60,595 bases of DNA from Acidobacteria bacterium UBA2999 (GCA_002346475.1 DDZV01000040.1:1-60595), one strand, 5' to 3'. Positions 1 through 10,026 are shown, numbered from the stretch's first letter. The notes: generated by a model from the letters alone, not told the origin. A program made the numbers and translations.

Positions 1-52
1 CGTGCCATTCAATGGTAGGAAGCATGGATTAATTTGTCCTCAAGCTCCTCAC

Positions 53-1615
53 TTAACCAATCGCCATAACGTCAAATTGCTCGTGATGCAGCTGAACATC
101 CGAACGAACAGCGATCTTCTTTCCAAGAGCCTGCGTAAGATCTTTCATGACTGCACGTTCTTCTTCACGAAAAGCCCGAGCAATTTCAGGGTTGACACGA
201 AGAACCAGGCTCTGTCCATTTAAATCAATTCCAATTTTTTTCATCTCAAAGAGAATTTCATAACAAATTGTCGAACTCGATTTAATAACAGAACTTCCTG
301 AACAATAAGGGCACGGATCGGTCAGTACGCGTTCAAGACTTTGCTTTACACGCTTGCGTGTAATGATCACAAGACCAAAATCTGAAACCTGTACCGCCTT
401 GGAAGGTGCTCGATCTTTACGAAGTTCATGTTCAACGGCATGAAATACTTTTTGACGATTCTTTCTTTCCTCCATATCAATGAAATCTAATACGATGATT
501 CCACCTAAATCTCTCAATCGAATTTGCCGTACAATGCCCCTCACAGCTTCAAGATTGGTTTTAACAATTGTGTCCTCGAGTCGCCCTGCTGTTTTCTTCC
601 CCACATATCGACCAGTGTTAACATCAATTGCTACCAAGGCCTCTGTCTGATTGATAACGATTGATCCCCCTGACTTTAACCAGACCTTGCTACTCAACGC
701 TCTGTCAATTTCTGTTTGCACACCGTACTCATCAAAAATTGGATGTTTCTGGTCGTAAAGCTTTACGCACGGTGTTAGAGAGGGCATTAACCTTTCAATT
801 AGTTCAAATACACGACGGTATTCCTGCTGATTGTCAATGCGAATGGCAGAGAATTCATCTGTGAGGAGATCGCGAAGCAATTTCGCGACAAGGCTTTGTT
901 CGCGATAAACAACAGCTGGTGCACGAGAAGCTTCTAACTTCTGCCCAATTTCCGTCCAAACCTTATGAAAGTAGCTCAAATCGGAAACAATGTCTTCTTT
1001 AGTACGTCCTCCAGCAGCAGTACGAATAATAACGCCACCCGTAAAATTATGTTGCTCACGAAATTCGCGAACAATACCTCGCAAACGACTTCTTTCCTTG
1101 TGAGAATCAATCTTACGAGAAACACCAATATGATCAACCGTAGGCATGAACACAAGAAACCGCCCAGGCATGGTAGTGTTCGAGGTTAATCGTGCACCTT
1201 TCGTCCCAAGTGGCTCTTTGGCCACCTGTACAATAATTTCCTGGCCTGCTTTCAGTAAATCTTCAATCTTAATATTTGATGCTATACGGTCGCGCTCAGC
1301 CCGACCGCCACGGCCTGCTCGCCCTGACGCACTGGGAGGCGAAGTGGCTTCTTCATCCTCAGTTTCGAATCGATCGAATTCATCAAAAGCAGTTGAAACA
1401 TCAGAGACATACAAAAAACCGTCGCGCTCAAGACCGATATCAACAAAAGCTGACTGCATACCGGGAAGGACTTTTGATACGCGACCTTTATAGAGATTGC
1501 CAACAACCCCGCGTTGATGTTCTCGTTCGATAAAAATTTCCGCAACTGTATCGTCCTCGAGAATTGCGACACGAGTCTCGTGATCGCTCGAGGAGATAAT
1601 CATCTCCTTGGTCAT
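53..1615 (-). CDS. rng: Ribonuclease G/E family endoribonuclease
   Basis: Single-strand-specific endoribonuclease of rRNA maturation and mRNA decay. The chosen ATG (520 residues) is preceded by GGAG with 8-nt spacing. An in-frame start 29 codons further upstream (to 1702) adds residues that do not look like the family. An S1-type RNA-binding domain begins near residue 37 (YKGRVSKVLPGMQSAFVDIG). The two Mg-binding aspartate motifs of the RNase E/G catalytic domain are AIDVNTG and LDFIDM. The zinc-link motif CPYC is at about 435-438. There is no long C-terminal scaffold, so length and layout fit RNase G rather than RNase E. It lies downstream of the mre/mrd genes on the same strand, an association also known in Proteobacteria. 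Family assignment is firm; the G versus E label rests on size. Confidence 0.95.
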   Translation of the reverse strand: MTKEMIISSSDHETRVAILEDDTVAEIFIEREHQRGVVGNLYKGRVSKVLPGMQSAFVDIGLERDGFLYVSDVSTAFDEFDRFETEDEEATSPPSASGRAGRGGRAERDRIASNIKIEDLLKAGQEIIVQVAKEPLGTKGARLTSNTTMPGRFLVFMPTVDHIGVSRKIDSHKERSRLRGIVREFREQHNFTGGVIIRTAAGGRTKEDIVSDLSYFHKVWTEIGQKLEASRAPAVVYREQSLVAKLLRDLLTDEFSAIRIDNQQEYRRVFELIERLMPSLTPCVKLYDQKHPIFDEYGVQTEIDRALSSKVWLKSGGSIVINQTEALVAIDVNTGRYVGKKTAGRLEDTIVKTNLEAVRGIVRQIRLRDLGGIIVLDFIDMEERKNRQKVFHAVEHELRKDRAPSKAVQVSDFGLVIITRKRVKQSLERVLTDPCPYCSGSSVIKSSSTICYEILFEMKKIGIDLNGQSLVLRVNPEIARAFREEERAVMKDLTQALGKKIAVRSDVQLHHEQFDVMAIG

Positions 1616-1825
1616 GCCCGTAACTCCAATAGGCTGTAGAAACTGACCAAGACCATCTGACCCAAGCAATACACCGTAGCTTGACACTCTGGAAAAACGC
1701 AAGCGTCCTCACCAAGTGGTGTACAGCACGTACAAAGTCGACGTCTGGTATCTCTAACAACCTAAAATCTCTGACTAGGATTTAACGTCTAGCGGAAGCA
1801 ACTCGCACCAGAAAAAAATCGAAGC

Positions 1826-2911
1826 CTAGTTAGTAAAACGACGCATCCGAACATTGAGAATCAAGCCAAACCCCACTAATGTAGCAACCATGGAAGATCC
1901 GCCATAACTCATTAACGGAAGCGTCAAACCCTTGACCGGTGCAAGACCGGCAGACATGGTGATGTTGTAAACAACTTGGAACGTGAAGCCAGCTAAGACT
2001 CCCACCACCAAATAAGTACCGACCCGATCCTTAGCTAGCCGGGCCGTTTGAAATGAACGTAAAATCACGAATAAATACAATGCAAGAACAAAGAAAACCC
2101 CAAAGAATCCTTGTTCTTCTGCCAAGACTGAAAAAATAAAATCGTTATGTGCTACTGGTAAAAAGCGTAGTTGCCCCTGTGTGCCTTGTCTAAAACCCTT
2201 GCCCCAAGGCCCACCTGACCCAACTGTAATACGAGCTTGAATCTGTTGATACCCTGCACCCCGTGGGTCTTGCTCAGGGTCAAGAAACGTTTCAATGCGC
2301 TGGCGTTGATAATCCTGAAGAACAAATTGCCACGTAATTGGCACAGTAAGTATTGTTAACATCGCTAAAACACCAACAACACGCATCGATATCCCAGAAA
2401 TAAATACAATAGCAAACAATATTGGTAAAAGAGCTACGGCAGTACCTAGATCGGGTTGAGTTGCAATTAATAGTATTGGGATCAATGCAAGGACAGTTCC
2501 GATAAAAAGGTCTGTGCGAGTGACATAATTTTGTTGGAATCTCCCAAACAACTTCGCTAACACAAGCGCCGTTGCAGCTTTGGCAAACTCAGACGGCTGT
2601 AGATTAACGAACCCAAGATCAATCCAACGCTGAGATCCACCCCGTACAACTCCAAAAAGCAAAACATACACTAGCAAGGCTAGGACACCCAAATAGATTA
2701 GATGTGAGTTCTCTGTGAGTTTCCGATAGTCAATGCTGATGCAGATCAAAAAAGCTATAACGCCAAGCGCAACGCTGTACAACTGCACTACGTACAATGA
2801 ACTAAACCCACCGGTCGTGCTATAAATCATGGAAAGACCGATCGTGCACAATAGTGCCAGCGCAACAATGAGTAACCAATCGATGTTTTGATAAAGTCTT
2901 CGGTCAAACAT
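1826..2911 (-). CDS. rodA: Rod-shape SEDS glycosyltransferase RodA
   Basis: Peptidoglycan polymerase of the SEDS family that works with PBP2 in lateral-wall elongation. About ten hydrophobic segments span the protein, and the family signature LPLMSYGGSS lies near the C terminus. The last residues MRMRRFTN are basic, as expected for a cytoplasmic tail. The start is the ATG of a TGATG overlap with the mrdA stop; GGAG sits 7 nt upstream. A GTG one codon earlier (2914) is also possible. Immediate coupling to mrdA places it in the elongasome. The other SEDS member, FtsW, is less likely in this context. Confidence 0.95.
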   Translation of the reverse strand: MFDRRLYQNIDWLLIVALALLCTIGLSMIYSTTGGFSSLYVVQLYSVALGVIAFLICISIDYRKLTENSHLIYLGVLALLVYVLLFGVVRGGSQRWIDLGFVNLQPSEFAKAATALVLAKLFGRFQQNYVTRTDLFIGTVLALIPILLIATQPDLGTAVALLPILFAIVFISGISMRVVGVLAMLTILTVPITWQFVLQDYQRQRIETFLDPEQDPRGAGYQQIQARITVGSGGPWGKGFRQGTQGQLRFLPVAHNDFIFSVLAEEQGFFGVFFVLALYLFVILRSFQTARLAKDRVGTYLVVGVLAGFTFQVVYNITMSAGLAPVKGLTLPLMSYGGSSMVATLVGFGLILNVRMRRFTN

Positions 2912-4773
2912 CACAGAACTCCGGAGGACTGTGATGCTGTGGAAGGCTCCAATTGTGGTAGTGGCATTCCTTCTTTCTTCGCAAAGTAGGTCTCAATAAG
3001 ATGCTTGGCAATAGGTGCGCCAACAGAACCTTGTTCAGCATGCTCAGCAAAAATAACACCTGCAATCTCAGGATTGTCTTTGGGCGCAAAAAAAACAAAC
3101 CAGCCATGATCTCGCAAATCTAGATCCGTCTTTCCTAGAGCAGCTAAACGACCCTCATTTGATATTACCTGTGCTGTGCCAGTTTTCCCTACTACGTCCC
3201 GACCAGGCACGCTTGCCTGAATAGCAGTGCCGGAGTCATTAACGGCCATCCAAAGACCGTCACGTAATGTTTCAAGAGTTTCTGGACTAAACAACACATT
3301 GTTTTCCACGACTGGTGGAGACATCGGTTCCCATTTTCCATCATCGGTACCTACTGCCTTCACTAACCGAGGCACTACTTGCTCTTCTCCATTAGCAAGA
3401 GTGGCGATCATGACTGCAAGAGATAAAGGCGTTACTGATACTTGTCCTTGTCCAATCGAAACAGAAATTGTTTCTCCGGGGTACCACTTTTCTCCAGTTT
3501 GTTCATATTTCCACTCAGTTGATGGCACAATGCTTGCCACCTCATTGGGTAGATCGATACCAGTAAGACCAATTAATCCAAATTGAGAAGCCCATTTGTG
3601 GATCTGGTCAATGCCCAGCATGTCGCCCAATGTGTAAAAGTACACATTACAAGATTTCTCAAGTGCCTGGCGCATGTCGACTAACCCATGGCCACGCCCA
3701 CGGTAACACTGGACGTAACGTCCGTAATAGGTCGCACCCCCCTTGCAATTCACCTTGTGATCGGGTGTCACTAGCCCTTCTTCAAGCGCTGCAGTTGCCA
3801 CCACGATCTTAAATGTTGATCCTGGCGCATAACGCCCTTGAATTGCTCTGTTCCTCAACGGATAAAAACTATCGCTATTGAGATCATTCCAAGTAAGTCT
3901 GTCGATACCCGTAGCAAAAGTATTAGGGTCGTAAGCAGGTAAACTAGCTAGCGCTAAAACCTCACCATTGCGAGGATCAAGTAAAACTGCAGAACCTCGA
4001 AGACCTGCTTGCTTAAAGCTAGCTTCAGTAGCTTTTTGTAAATCGTAGTCAATAGTCAACTGAACCATTTGCCCTTCGGTAGGTGGGGTCTCTCGAATCG
4101 TCGAAATTTCACGCCCGACACTATTAACTACAACATGCCTCGTGCCATTCTTGCCCATTAACAAATTGTTATAGGTCTTTTCAACGCCAGACTGACCGAT
4201 AATCGAACCACTTCTAGCTACCCCTTCCTTGACCTGCGCATTGCTTGCTTCACCAACGTAACCAAATATGTGAGCACCTAGGGAATCTTGAGGGTAAGAA
4301 CGCATGGGGATTTCTTCCACTACAACGTCTGGCAACTCTGAATCAAGCCGCCTAGCCATAACAGAAGCTACTTGCTGAAGAGTTGCATTTTCAATCACTG
4401 CAATTGGACGGAACAGTGGTTCATCTTTCCGTTCGTCAAGAGCTGCTTTTATCTTCTGTTTTTCAACACGGGTTACTTTCGACAACAAGCTCGTTGTGTG
4501 TTCGAGATCTGCAGAGTGCTCACGAATAATCGAAACAGTGAATGATTTCTGATTGTTGACCAATAAGTGCTCATGACGATCAAATACTAACCCTCGTGGA
4601 GCTAAAAGCGAACGAGCTCGCTGATGGTTATTGACAGCCATCTCTTGGAACTGAGTATGCCTAACAACCTGAAAATGCCAAAACCCTACTGCCAGCATGA
4701 TAAAGAGCAATACCGCCAACGTCCGAAGCCAGACTAGACGTTTCGATAGAGTGCCTATTTGTTGACTTGTCAT
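2911..4773 (-). CDS. mrdA: Penicillin-binding protein 2 (peptidoglycan transpeptidase)
   Basis: Class B PBP that cross-links lateral-wall peptidoglycan. It is 620 residues long, with one N-terminal membrane segment (about 16-33), a PBP dimerisation domain (about 55-230) and a transpeptidase domain. The three active-site motifs are intact: STFK at 319-322 (nucleophile S319), SCN at 374-376 and KTG at 530-532. The Arg-rich stretch after the membrane segment (NNHQRARSLLAPRG) is typical of MrdA. It overlaps rodA by a few bases and follows mreD, so the product is most likely the RodA partner. Confidence 0.96.
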   Translation of the reverse strand: MTSQQIGTLSKRLVWLRTLAVLLFIMLAVGFWHFQVVRHTQFQEMAVNNHQRARSLLAPRGLVFDRHEHLLVNNQKSFTVSIIREHSADLEHTTSLLSKVTRVEKQKIKAALDERKDEPLFRPIAVIENATLQQVASVMARRLDSELPDVVVEEIPMRSYPQDSLGAHIFGYVGEASNAQVKEGVARSGSIIGQSGVEKTYNNLLMGKNGTRHVVVNSVGREISTIRETPPTEGQMVQLTIDYDLQKATEASFKQAGLRGSAVLLDPRNGEVLALASLPAYDPNTFATGIDRLTWNDLNSDSFYPLRNRAIQGRYAPGSTFKIVVATAALEEGLVTPDHKVNCKGGATYYGRYVQCYRGRGHGLVDMRQALEKSCNVYFYTLGDMLGIDQIHKWASQFGLIGLTGIDLPNEVASIVPSTEWKYEQTGEKWYPGETISVSIGQGQVSVTPLSLAVMIATLANGEEQVVPRLVKAVGTDDGKWEPMSPPVVENNVLFSPETLETLRDGLWMAVNDSGTAIQASVPGRDVVGKTGTAQVISNEGRLAALGKTDLDLRDHGWFVFFAPKDNPEIAGVIFAEHAEQGSVGAPIAKHLIETYFAKKEGMPLPQLEPSTASQSSGVL

Positions 4774-4826
4774 CTAAAGCGTTTTTTCTATTTAGTCTTT
4801 CATTAATTTCGAAAGCCTGATTTCTG

Positions 4827-5333
4827 TCACAATCTTCGAGATCTAGAAAATCGTCTTTGTTGAGAGAATCTAATTACACCTTCGCCGATCATAACCGCCA
4901 GCACTCCAACAACAGTATTAATGATAATTTGACTTAGCACTGCCCCAAAAGACACAGGGAACATCTGAATTCCAAATAACATACCTAAAACTACTATTAT
5001 CAATATGTTAATTGCTGTAGCAGTCATAAACATAGAGGCTTGAAACAAAGTCCCCGCCATCATAAACCTTTGTCCAATTCCAGCTACGATAAACCCGACT
5101 AGAGACTTAGCTAATCCGTTCACGCCAAATACACTGCTTGCCAAGAGATCCTGAGACAACCCGGCAAAACTTCCAACCAAAAGCCCGGGCACAGGTCCAA
5201 TTTTCAATGCTATGTAAACCACAACAACCAGAATCAGATCTATATCTGCAATCTGCCCAAAAATGAAACCAACAACCGTCGTCTGTAGCAACAAGGCAAG
5301 TCCAACTGCTGCGACTAGCACTAAGGCTTTCAC
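4827..5333 (-). CDS. mreD: Rod shape-determining protein MreD
   Basis: Small integral membrane protein of the elongasome, 168 residues, almost wholly hydrophobic with about five membrane segments and a basic C terminus (QQRRFSRSRRL). The sequence alone is weakly diagnostic. Position between mreC and mrdA, length and topology make the assignment strong. It starts with GTG, whose bases overlap the mreC TGA (GTGA), which suggests translational coupling. Confidence 0.9.
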   Translation of the reverse strand: MKALVLVAAVGLALLLQTTVVGFIFGQIADIDLILVVVVYIALKIGPVPGLLVGSFAGLSQDLLASSVFGVNGLAKSLVGFIVAGIGQRFMMAGTLFQASMFMTATAINILIIVVLGMLFGIQMFPVSFGAVLSQIIINTVVGVLAVMIGEGVIRFSQQRRFSRSRRL

Positions 5334-6172
5334 CCTGCGTCCTCAAAATTAGTCGTTACAGGTGGCGTCACAATGATGAGCACGTGCTCTAGTGATGAAA
5401 AATCTACAGCCGGCCTAATTACAATTTCTGTGAAGTCCAATATCCCAAGTTGAAACGATTCAACTTTCCCTATAAGAAGCCCCTTCGGATAAATACCATC
5501 TACCCCAGATGTCACTACCTGATCATCAGTCCTAATATCTGACATTCTAGATAAGTAATTCACGCTGAGATAATTTGACCCCTCTCCCACCACGATACCT
5601 TGTGATCGGGAACGCTCCAACATAGCTCCAGCGGCAGCATTCCGATCAATTAGGAGTTGAACCTGAGAAGCACGTGCATTAGGCGTGACAATTCGCCCAA
5701 CTACGCCAGCCGGAGTAATGACAGCCATATCTGGACGCACACCGTCCGTTTTCCCCTTATTGATTGTCACTGTCCGAAACTCTGGACTAGCACTGCTACC
5801 AATTAGTGTAGCTGCGATTGTTTCAAAGGCACTGCTCGTACGAAAACCTAACAGGTCTCTGAGACCATGCACCTCAGACATGAGCGCCCGATCTTCCTGT
5901 CGCTGTGCCTGGAGGCGAGAAACTTGCTCTTTTAACTTCTCGTTCTCATCCCTAACTGTTTGAAGTGCCAAGTAGTCTGTCCATACGCCCTTCCCACTGT
6001 TTAAAACAGTGGTCCCAACTCGTTGCACCTCAGAAAACATGCCAAAGACCATCGACTCAAGGACCGGTACGCCACGCTCGTTATTAACTTGAGTCGAAAT
6101 GAGCAGCAAGTGCCCAATTGTTATACCTAAAACAATATGACCAGTGCGATTTCGAAAATAGGAAAAGACCAT
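5330..6172 (-). CDS. mreC: Rod shape-determining protein MreC
   Basis: Periplasmic scaffold of the rod complex, 280 residues. It has an N-terminal membrane anchor (about 10-27), a coiled coil (about 66-100, rich in E, K, Q, R) and a C-terminal beta-domain. Motifs typical of MreC are visible: VITPAGVVGRIV, the QVQLLIDRN segment, and DQVVTSGVDGIYPKGLLIG. The gene sits between mreB and mreD. The ATG start is followed directly by the anchor. No anomalies seen. Confidence 0.95.
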   Translation of the reverse strand: MVFSYFRNRTGHIVLGITIGHLLLISTQVNNERGVPVLESMVFGMFSEVQRVGTTVLNSGKGVWTDYLALQTVRDENEKLKEQVSRLQAQRQEDRALMSEVHGLRDLLGFRTSSAFETIAATLIGSSASPEFRTVTINKGKTDGVRPDMAVITPAGVVGRIVTPNARASQVQLLIDRNAAAGAMLERSRSQGIVVGEGSNYLSVNYLSRMSDIRTDDQVVTSGVDGIYPKGLLIGKVESFQLGILDFTEIVIRPAVDFSSLEHVLIIVTPPVTTNFEDAG

Positions 6173-6207
6173 GAAGCAGTGTTAAGTGACTTGGTCAGAA
6201 TCGATAA

Positions 6208-7233
6208 CTAATCGATCGAAATCTTCCTTAGCAGGCTGAATTCTGACAACATTTTACCGGCGCCCAGAACCACAGAAGACAGTGGATCCTCCGCCATGGC
6301 AAGAGGTAACCCAGTTTCCTCACGTAATCTTTTATCCAGGTTCTTTAAAAGAGAACCTCCGCCAGTCAAAACAATACCGCGATCAACAATATCAGCTGAA
6401 AGCTCTGGCGGAGTACGTTCAAGAGCCACACGAACAGCATCAACGATGACATTTAATGGGCCAGCCAAAGCTTCACGTACTTCAGAATCTGTAATCGTAA
6501 TAATCTTTGGCACCCCTTCAATCAGATGTCGACCTTTAATCTCTATAGACAAGGTTTCTTCAAGTGGGTAGGCTGAACCAATTTGCATCTTGACTTGTTC
6601 AGCCGTTCTTTCTCCTATCAGCAAGTTGTGTGTTTTCTTAATATACTGAATGATGGCCTCGTCCATTTCGTTTCCAGCTACCCGTACTGCCTTACTATAG
6701 ACAATGCCTGCGAGAGAAATAACAGCAATGTCTGTTGTGCCACCGCCAACGTCAATAATCATATTTCCTGAAGGTTCAGTTATCGGCATTCCAGCACCAA
6801 TAGCAGCTGCCATAGCCTCTTCCACTAGATGAACCTCACTCGCTTTGGCTCTATAAGCACTGTCCTTAACAGCTCGCTTCTCAACTTGCGTAATCTCTGA
6901 AGGCACGCCAACTACAATTCGTGGTCGGACCAAGACTGTACGGTTGTGGGCCTTCTTAATAAAGTAAGCAAGCATCTTCTCGGTAACTTCAAAATCCGCA
7001 ATGACGCCATCCTTCATTGGTTTGATAGCAATAATATTGCCTGGCGTCCGACCGAGCATTTGTTTAGCTTCCTTACCAACTGCTTCGACACGACCAGTGA
7101 CCTTATTGATTGCCACGATTGATGGTTCATTGACTACGATGCCCTTACCATGTACATAGACACAGGTATTTGCAGTCCCAAGATCTATCGCAAGGTCATT
7201 TGAAAAAAGAGAAAAAAACGAAGTCAATCCCAA
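6208..7233 (-). CDS. mreB: Actin-like cell-shape protein MreB
   Basis: Bacterial actin that directs elongasome movement along the membrane; 341 residues. The phosphate-1 motif is DLAIDLGTANTCVYV, the phosphate-2 region is MIIDVGGGTTDIAVISL, and the adenosine motif is GIVLTGGGSLL. The N terminus GLTSFFSLFSND can form an amphipathic membrane-binding helix. The start codon is TTG, supported by AAGGAG 6 nt upstream. It is the first gene of the operon mreB-mreC-mreD-mrdA-rodA. Confidence 0.97.
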   Translation of the reverse strand: MGLTSFFSLFSNDLAIDLGTANTCVYVHGKGIVVNEPSIVAINKVTGRVEAVGKEAKQMLGRTPGNIIAIKPMKDGVIADFEVTEKMLAYFIKKAHNRTVLVRPRIVVGVPSEITQVEKRAVKDSAYRAKASEVHLVEEAMAAAIGAGMPITEPSGNMIIDVGGGTTDIAVISLAGIVYSKAVRVAGNEMDEAIIQYIKKTHNLLIGERTAEQVKMQIGSAYPLEETLSIEIKGRHLIEGVPKIITITDSEVREALAGPLNVIVDAVRVALERTPPELSADIVDRGIVLTGGGSLLKNLDKRLREETGLPLAMAEDPLSSVVLGAGKMLSEFSLLRKISID

Positions 7234-7601
7234 TCTGTACTCCTTATGAACCGAAGCTTCTAATGTGGTTCACTAACCAAACCCTTCATGCATCACCACG
7301 ATGCCACTTGCCTCTTCGTCCTTCGGTCGTCTACAGCACTAACCATATTGTTTCGGCATAGTCCTCTTCATCCGTTAGGCTAAAAGCCCGAATCTTTCCT
7401 ACATCGCGCTGATGAATGAAAAGGCACTCGTCATCTGATGCCAACTGAATCAAACAAAGAGGGGATCACGCTCGCACCCCAATCGTAGACTGAAGGTCAC
7501 GAAACGGAATATTATGCCCCTAAGTCCTTTAATTCTTTGTACATATTAACACGGGAACCTCATCGTGGTACCATGCTTCGTTTCCTAATGAGGACCACCA
7601 T
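7234..7601. other. Divergent intergenic region mreB / ppiD
   Basis: A 368-base gap between divergent genes that should hold promoters for both sides. The ribosome-binding sites are clear: AAGGAG for mreB, and GAGGA 8 nt before the ppiD ATG. I found no convincing sigma-70 hexamer pair on either strand. The only structure of note is a short open frame on the minus strand, listed separately. Confidence 0.5.
7331..7453 (-). CDS. Possible 40-residue ORF or gene remnant upstream of mreB
   Basis: A minus-strand frame, starting with TTG and ending with TAG, encodes about 40 residues with a natural-looking composition (LASDDECLFIHQRDVGK, then IRAFSLTDEEDYAETIWLVL). It has no clear ribosome-binding site. 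Upstream frames are broken by stops, but one carries a peptide (CERDPLFV) that could be an earlier part of the same product. It may be a small protein, an upstream ORF in the mreB leader, or the end of a decayed gene. I do not recognise the peptide. Confidence 0.25.
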   Translation of the reverse strand: MIQLASDDECLFIHQRDVGKIRAFSLTDEEDYAETIWLVL

Positions 7602-9515
7602 ATGACTATGCTCGACAAAATGCGCCAACACAAAGGCTGGCTCAAATGGAGCCTTGCCCTCGTTGTTCTAGCATTTGTTGTGTTGTACATCCCAGCAATG
7701 GATCAAGGTCAGACAACTGGGCCCAATGAAATCGTGGCAGAAATCCAAGCATACGAGATCACGTCCCAACAGTTCCAGCAGCGGTATCAGATGCAAATTG
7801 CAGCCATGCAGAACACCTACGGCGACACGATGAACGAACAATTACTACGCCAGCTGGGAATTGACCGACAAATTCTTCAGCAAATGATTAATGACCGGGC
7901 TAGTCTCGTCGAAGCAGAGTCGCAAGGAATAGAGGTCAGTGACGAAGAAGTAGCAGCCCAAATATTTGCCATTCCTGCGTTTCAAGAAAATGGTCAATTC
8001 GTTGGTGAACAACGATACGAGCAAGTCCTCCGCGCGCAGCGTCCGCCCCTAACTAAGACACAATTTGAGCAGGGACTCCGAGAAACCCTCATGGTCGAAA
8101 AGCTGCAACGCACTGTAACTAATTGGATGTCAATTACCGATCAAGAAGTTGAACAAACATACCGGCATAGAAATGAGAAGGTCAACCTACAGGTTGTCAC
8201 ATTAGCAGCTAGTCGTTTCAGAGACACGGTTACTGTCACAAATGATGATATCGCTTCACATTACCAAACCAACAAAGAAGCCTTCCGCATTGGTGAGCGA
8301 CGAAAAATAAAATTTCTACTACTCGATGCAGAAAAAATTCGTACCGACACAACGGTACCAGCAACTGATGTACAACGATTTTATAGTGACAATATTCAAC
8401 AGTACACCACTGAGGAACAAATACGAGCTAGCCACATCCTTCTCTCTACTGAAGGAAAGGCAATAGACACTGTCCAGGCTCAAGCTGAGGAAATCATTTC
8501 TCTGGTCAATGATGGAGAAGATTTCGCCGACCTGGCTAGGACATATTCTGAAGATAGCGGAACCAAAGATCAGGGTGGGGACCTTAATTTCTTTGGTCGT
8601 GGGCGGATGGTGCCTGAGTTTGAAAATGTAGCATTTTCAATGGAGCCTGGGACGGTTAGCGACCCCGTTGTTACACCTTACGGAATCCATATTATTAAGC
8701 TAACTGAGAAAACGCCAGGCACCTCACGGTCTCTTGATGAAGTTCGAGATGAGATTGTTCCACAACTAAAGTTTCAGCTTGCACAACAAGAAACTGCTCG
8801 ACAAACAACAGTACTAAGCGAACAAATAAATACGCCTGCTGACCTTGATAATGTTGCCAAAGAGTTTGGTTTAACAGTCGTAGAATCTGGGCTGTTTACA
8901 CTTACCGAACCCATCCCCGGCCTTGGTCTTGCTCCACAGGTTGCTCAGGCAGTCTTTCAGTTAGTAGACGGCGAAGTAAGCTCTAATATTGATTCGCCAC
9001 GGGGACCAGTATTTGCAACTGTTACTGGTATTGAAGAGCCATATATTCCTACGCTTGAGGATGCTGAAGACCGCGTGCGAGAGACTCTTGTGGAAGAACA
9101 TTCTATGGAGATGAGCTTAGAACGAGCGACTTCTATTTCAGGAAAACTTCGTACAGCAAGAAATTTTTCTGCAACGGCTCAAACACTAGGGGAAGAGACA
9201 ACAGAAACAGGACTAATTGCAAGAGATGCAAATATTCCTAGTATCGGTGTAAACCCTGAAGTTGAAAAAATAGCTTTTGAACTTCCTGTCAACAGTACAA
9301 GCGACCCCATTAGAACAGATACGGGCACAGTAATTATCCACGTTACTGCTCGTGAAGAAGTTACTGAAGACGATCTCCTAACTGTGAAGGATGCATTTCG
9401 AGAGGAACTACTAAACGAACAGCGTAATACGTTTTTCTCTGCCTACATGGATCAGGCGAAAGAAGATATGACCATACGCATTCATTCAGACGTGCTCCAA
9501 CGCATTGTTCAATAA
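7602..9515 (+). CDS. ppiD: PpiD-type membrane-anchored peptidyl-prolyl isomerase
   Basis: Envelope folding factor: a parvulin PPIase with SurA-like chaperone regions, 637 residues. It has a short cytoplasmic N terminus (MTMLDKMRQHKGWLKW), one membrane segment (about 16-32), a SurA_N-like helical region (about 40-200) and a parvulin domain (about 270-375). The domain carries the hallmarks IRASHILLS, GGDLNFFGRGRMVPEFE and TPYGIHIIKL. A second, weaker PPIase-like region covers about 430-600. GAGGA precedes the ATG. It is followed by an FKBP lipoprotein gene, so two different prolyl isomerase folds are encoded together. Confidence 0.9.
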   Translation: MTMLDKMRQHKGWLKWSLALVVLAFVVLYIPAMDQGQTTGPNEIVAEIQAYEITSQQFQQRYQMQIAAMQNTYGDTMNEQLLRQLGIDRQILQQMINDRASLVEAESQGIEVSDEEVAAQIFAIPAFQENGQFVGEQRYEQVLRAQRPPLTKTQFEQGLRETLMVEKLQRTVTNWMSITDQEVEQTYRHRNEKVNLQVVTLAASRFRDTVTVTNDDIASHYQTNKEAFRIGERRKIKFLLLDAEKIRTDTTVPATDVQRFYSDNIQQYTTEEQIRASHILLSTEGKAIDTVQAQAEEIISLVNDGEDFADLARTYSEDSGTKDQGGDLNFFGRGRMVPEFENVAFSMEPGTVSDPVVTPYGIHIIKLTEKTPGTSRSLDEVRDEIVPQLKFQLAQQETARQTTVLSEQINTPADLDNVAKEFGLTVVESGLFTLTEPIPGLGLAPQVAQAVFQLVDGEVSSNIDSPRGPVFATVTGIEEPYIPTLEDAEDRVRETLVEEHSMEMSLERATSISGKLRTARNFSATAQTLGEETTETGLIARDANIPSIGVNPEVEKIAFELPVNSTSDPIRTDTGTVIIHVTAREEVTEDDLLTVKDAFREELLNEQRNTFFSAYMDQAKEDMTIRIHSDVLQRIVQ

Positions 9516-9594
9516 ATTGCTACTGTAGAAATAAGCAGGTCACTCATGAAATTAATTGCTTAGAGACTATTCTGCTGAATGGAAGGATATTCTT

Positions 9595-10026
9595 ATGAGA
9601 ATCAACATACCAAGCTTTATCGTGCTGCTTATATTCATGATGACATCTGGCTGTAGTGAAGGAGAAAAAGAACTAACAAATAGCCCTATGCTTAAATTAG
9701 AAGATACTCGTATAGGTAAAGGCTCAGAGGCACGGGACGGCCAACTAGTTACTGTCCACTATACAGGGTGGCTGTACGACGAGAATCGTCCAGATAATAA
9801 AGGACCAAAATTCGATAGCTCTCTAGATAGAAATGAAAGCTTCCAATTTCAGGTGGGAGCCGGACAAGTGATCGCTGGATGGGATGAGGGAGTCCCTGGT
9901 ATGAAAGTAGGCGGAACGCGTGAACTTACTATCCCACCAGATTTAGGCTATGGTTCGCGTGAAATGGGTGTAATCCCACCAAATTCTACACTTATTTTTG
10001 AGGTGCAACTTCTGGACGTTCAGTAA
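9595..10026 (+). CDS. FKBP-type peptidyl-prolyl isomerase lipoprotein
   Basis: Prolyl isomerase of the envelope, 143 residues from the ATG preceded by GGAAGG. An in-frame upstream start at 9556 gives residues that disrupt the signal peptide. The signal peptide ends in a lipobox-like MTSGC, then a charged linker leads to one FKBP domain (about 35-143). Typical motifs are VTVHYTGWL, FQVGAGQVIAGWDEGVPGMKVGG and IPPNSTLIFEVQLLDV. The 3' end overlaps the convergent HTH gene by 35 bp. Confidence 0.92.
   Translation: MRINIPSFIVLLIFMMTSGCSEGEKELTNSPMLKLEDTRIGKGSEARDGQLVTVHYTGWLYDENRPDNKGPKFDSSLDRNESFQFQVGAGQVIAGWDEGVPGMKVGGTRELTIPPDLGYGSREMGVIPPNSTLIFEVQLLDVQ

Noticed and set aside
1282..1760. Overlapping minus-strand frames around the rng 5' end
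   Set aside because: They are shadows of the rng coding frame; no family motif and no ribosome-binding site.
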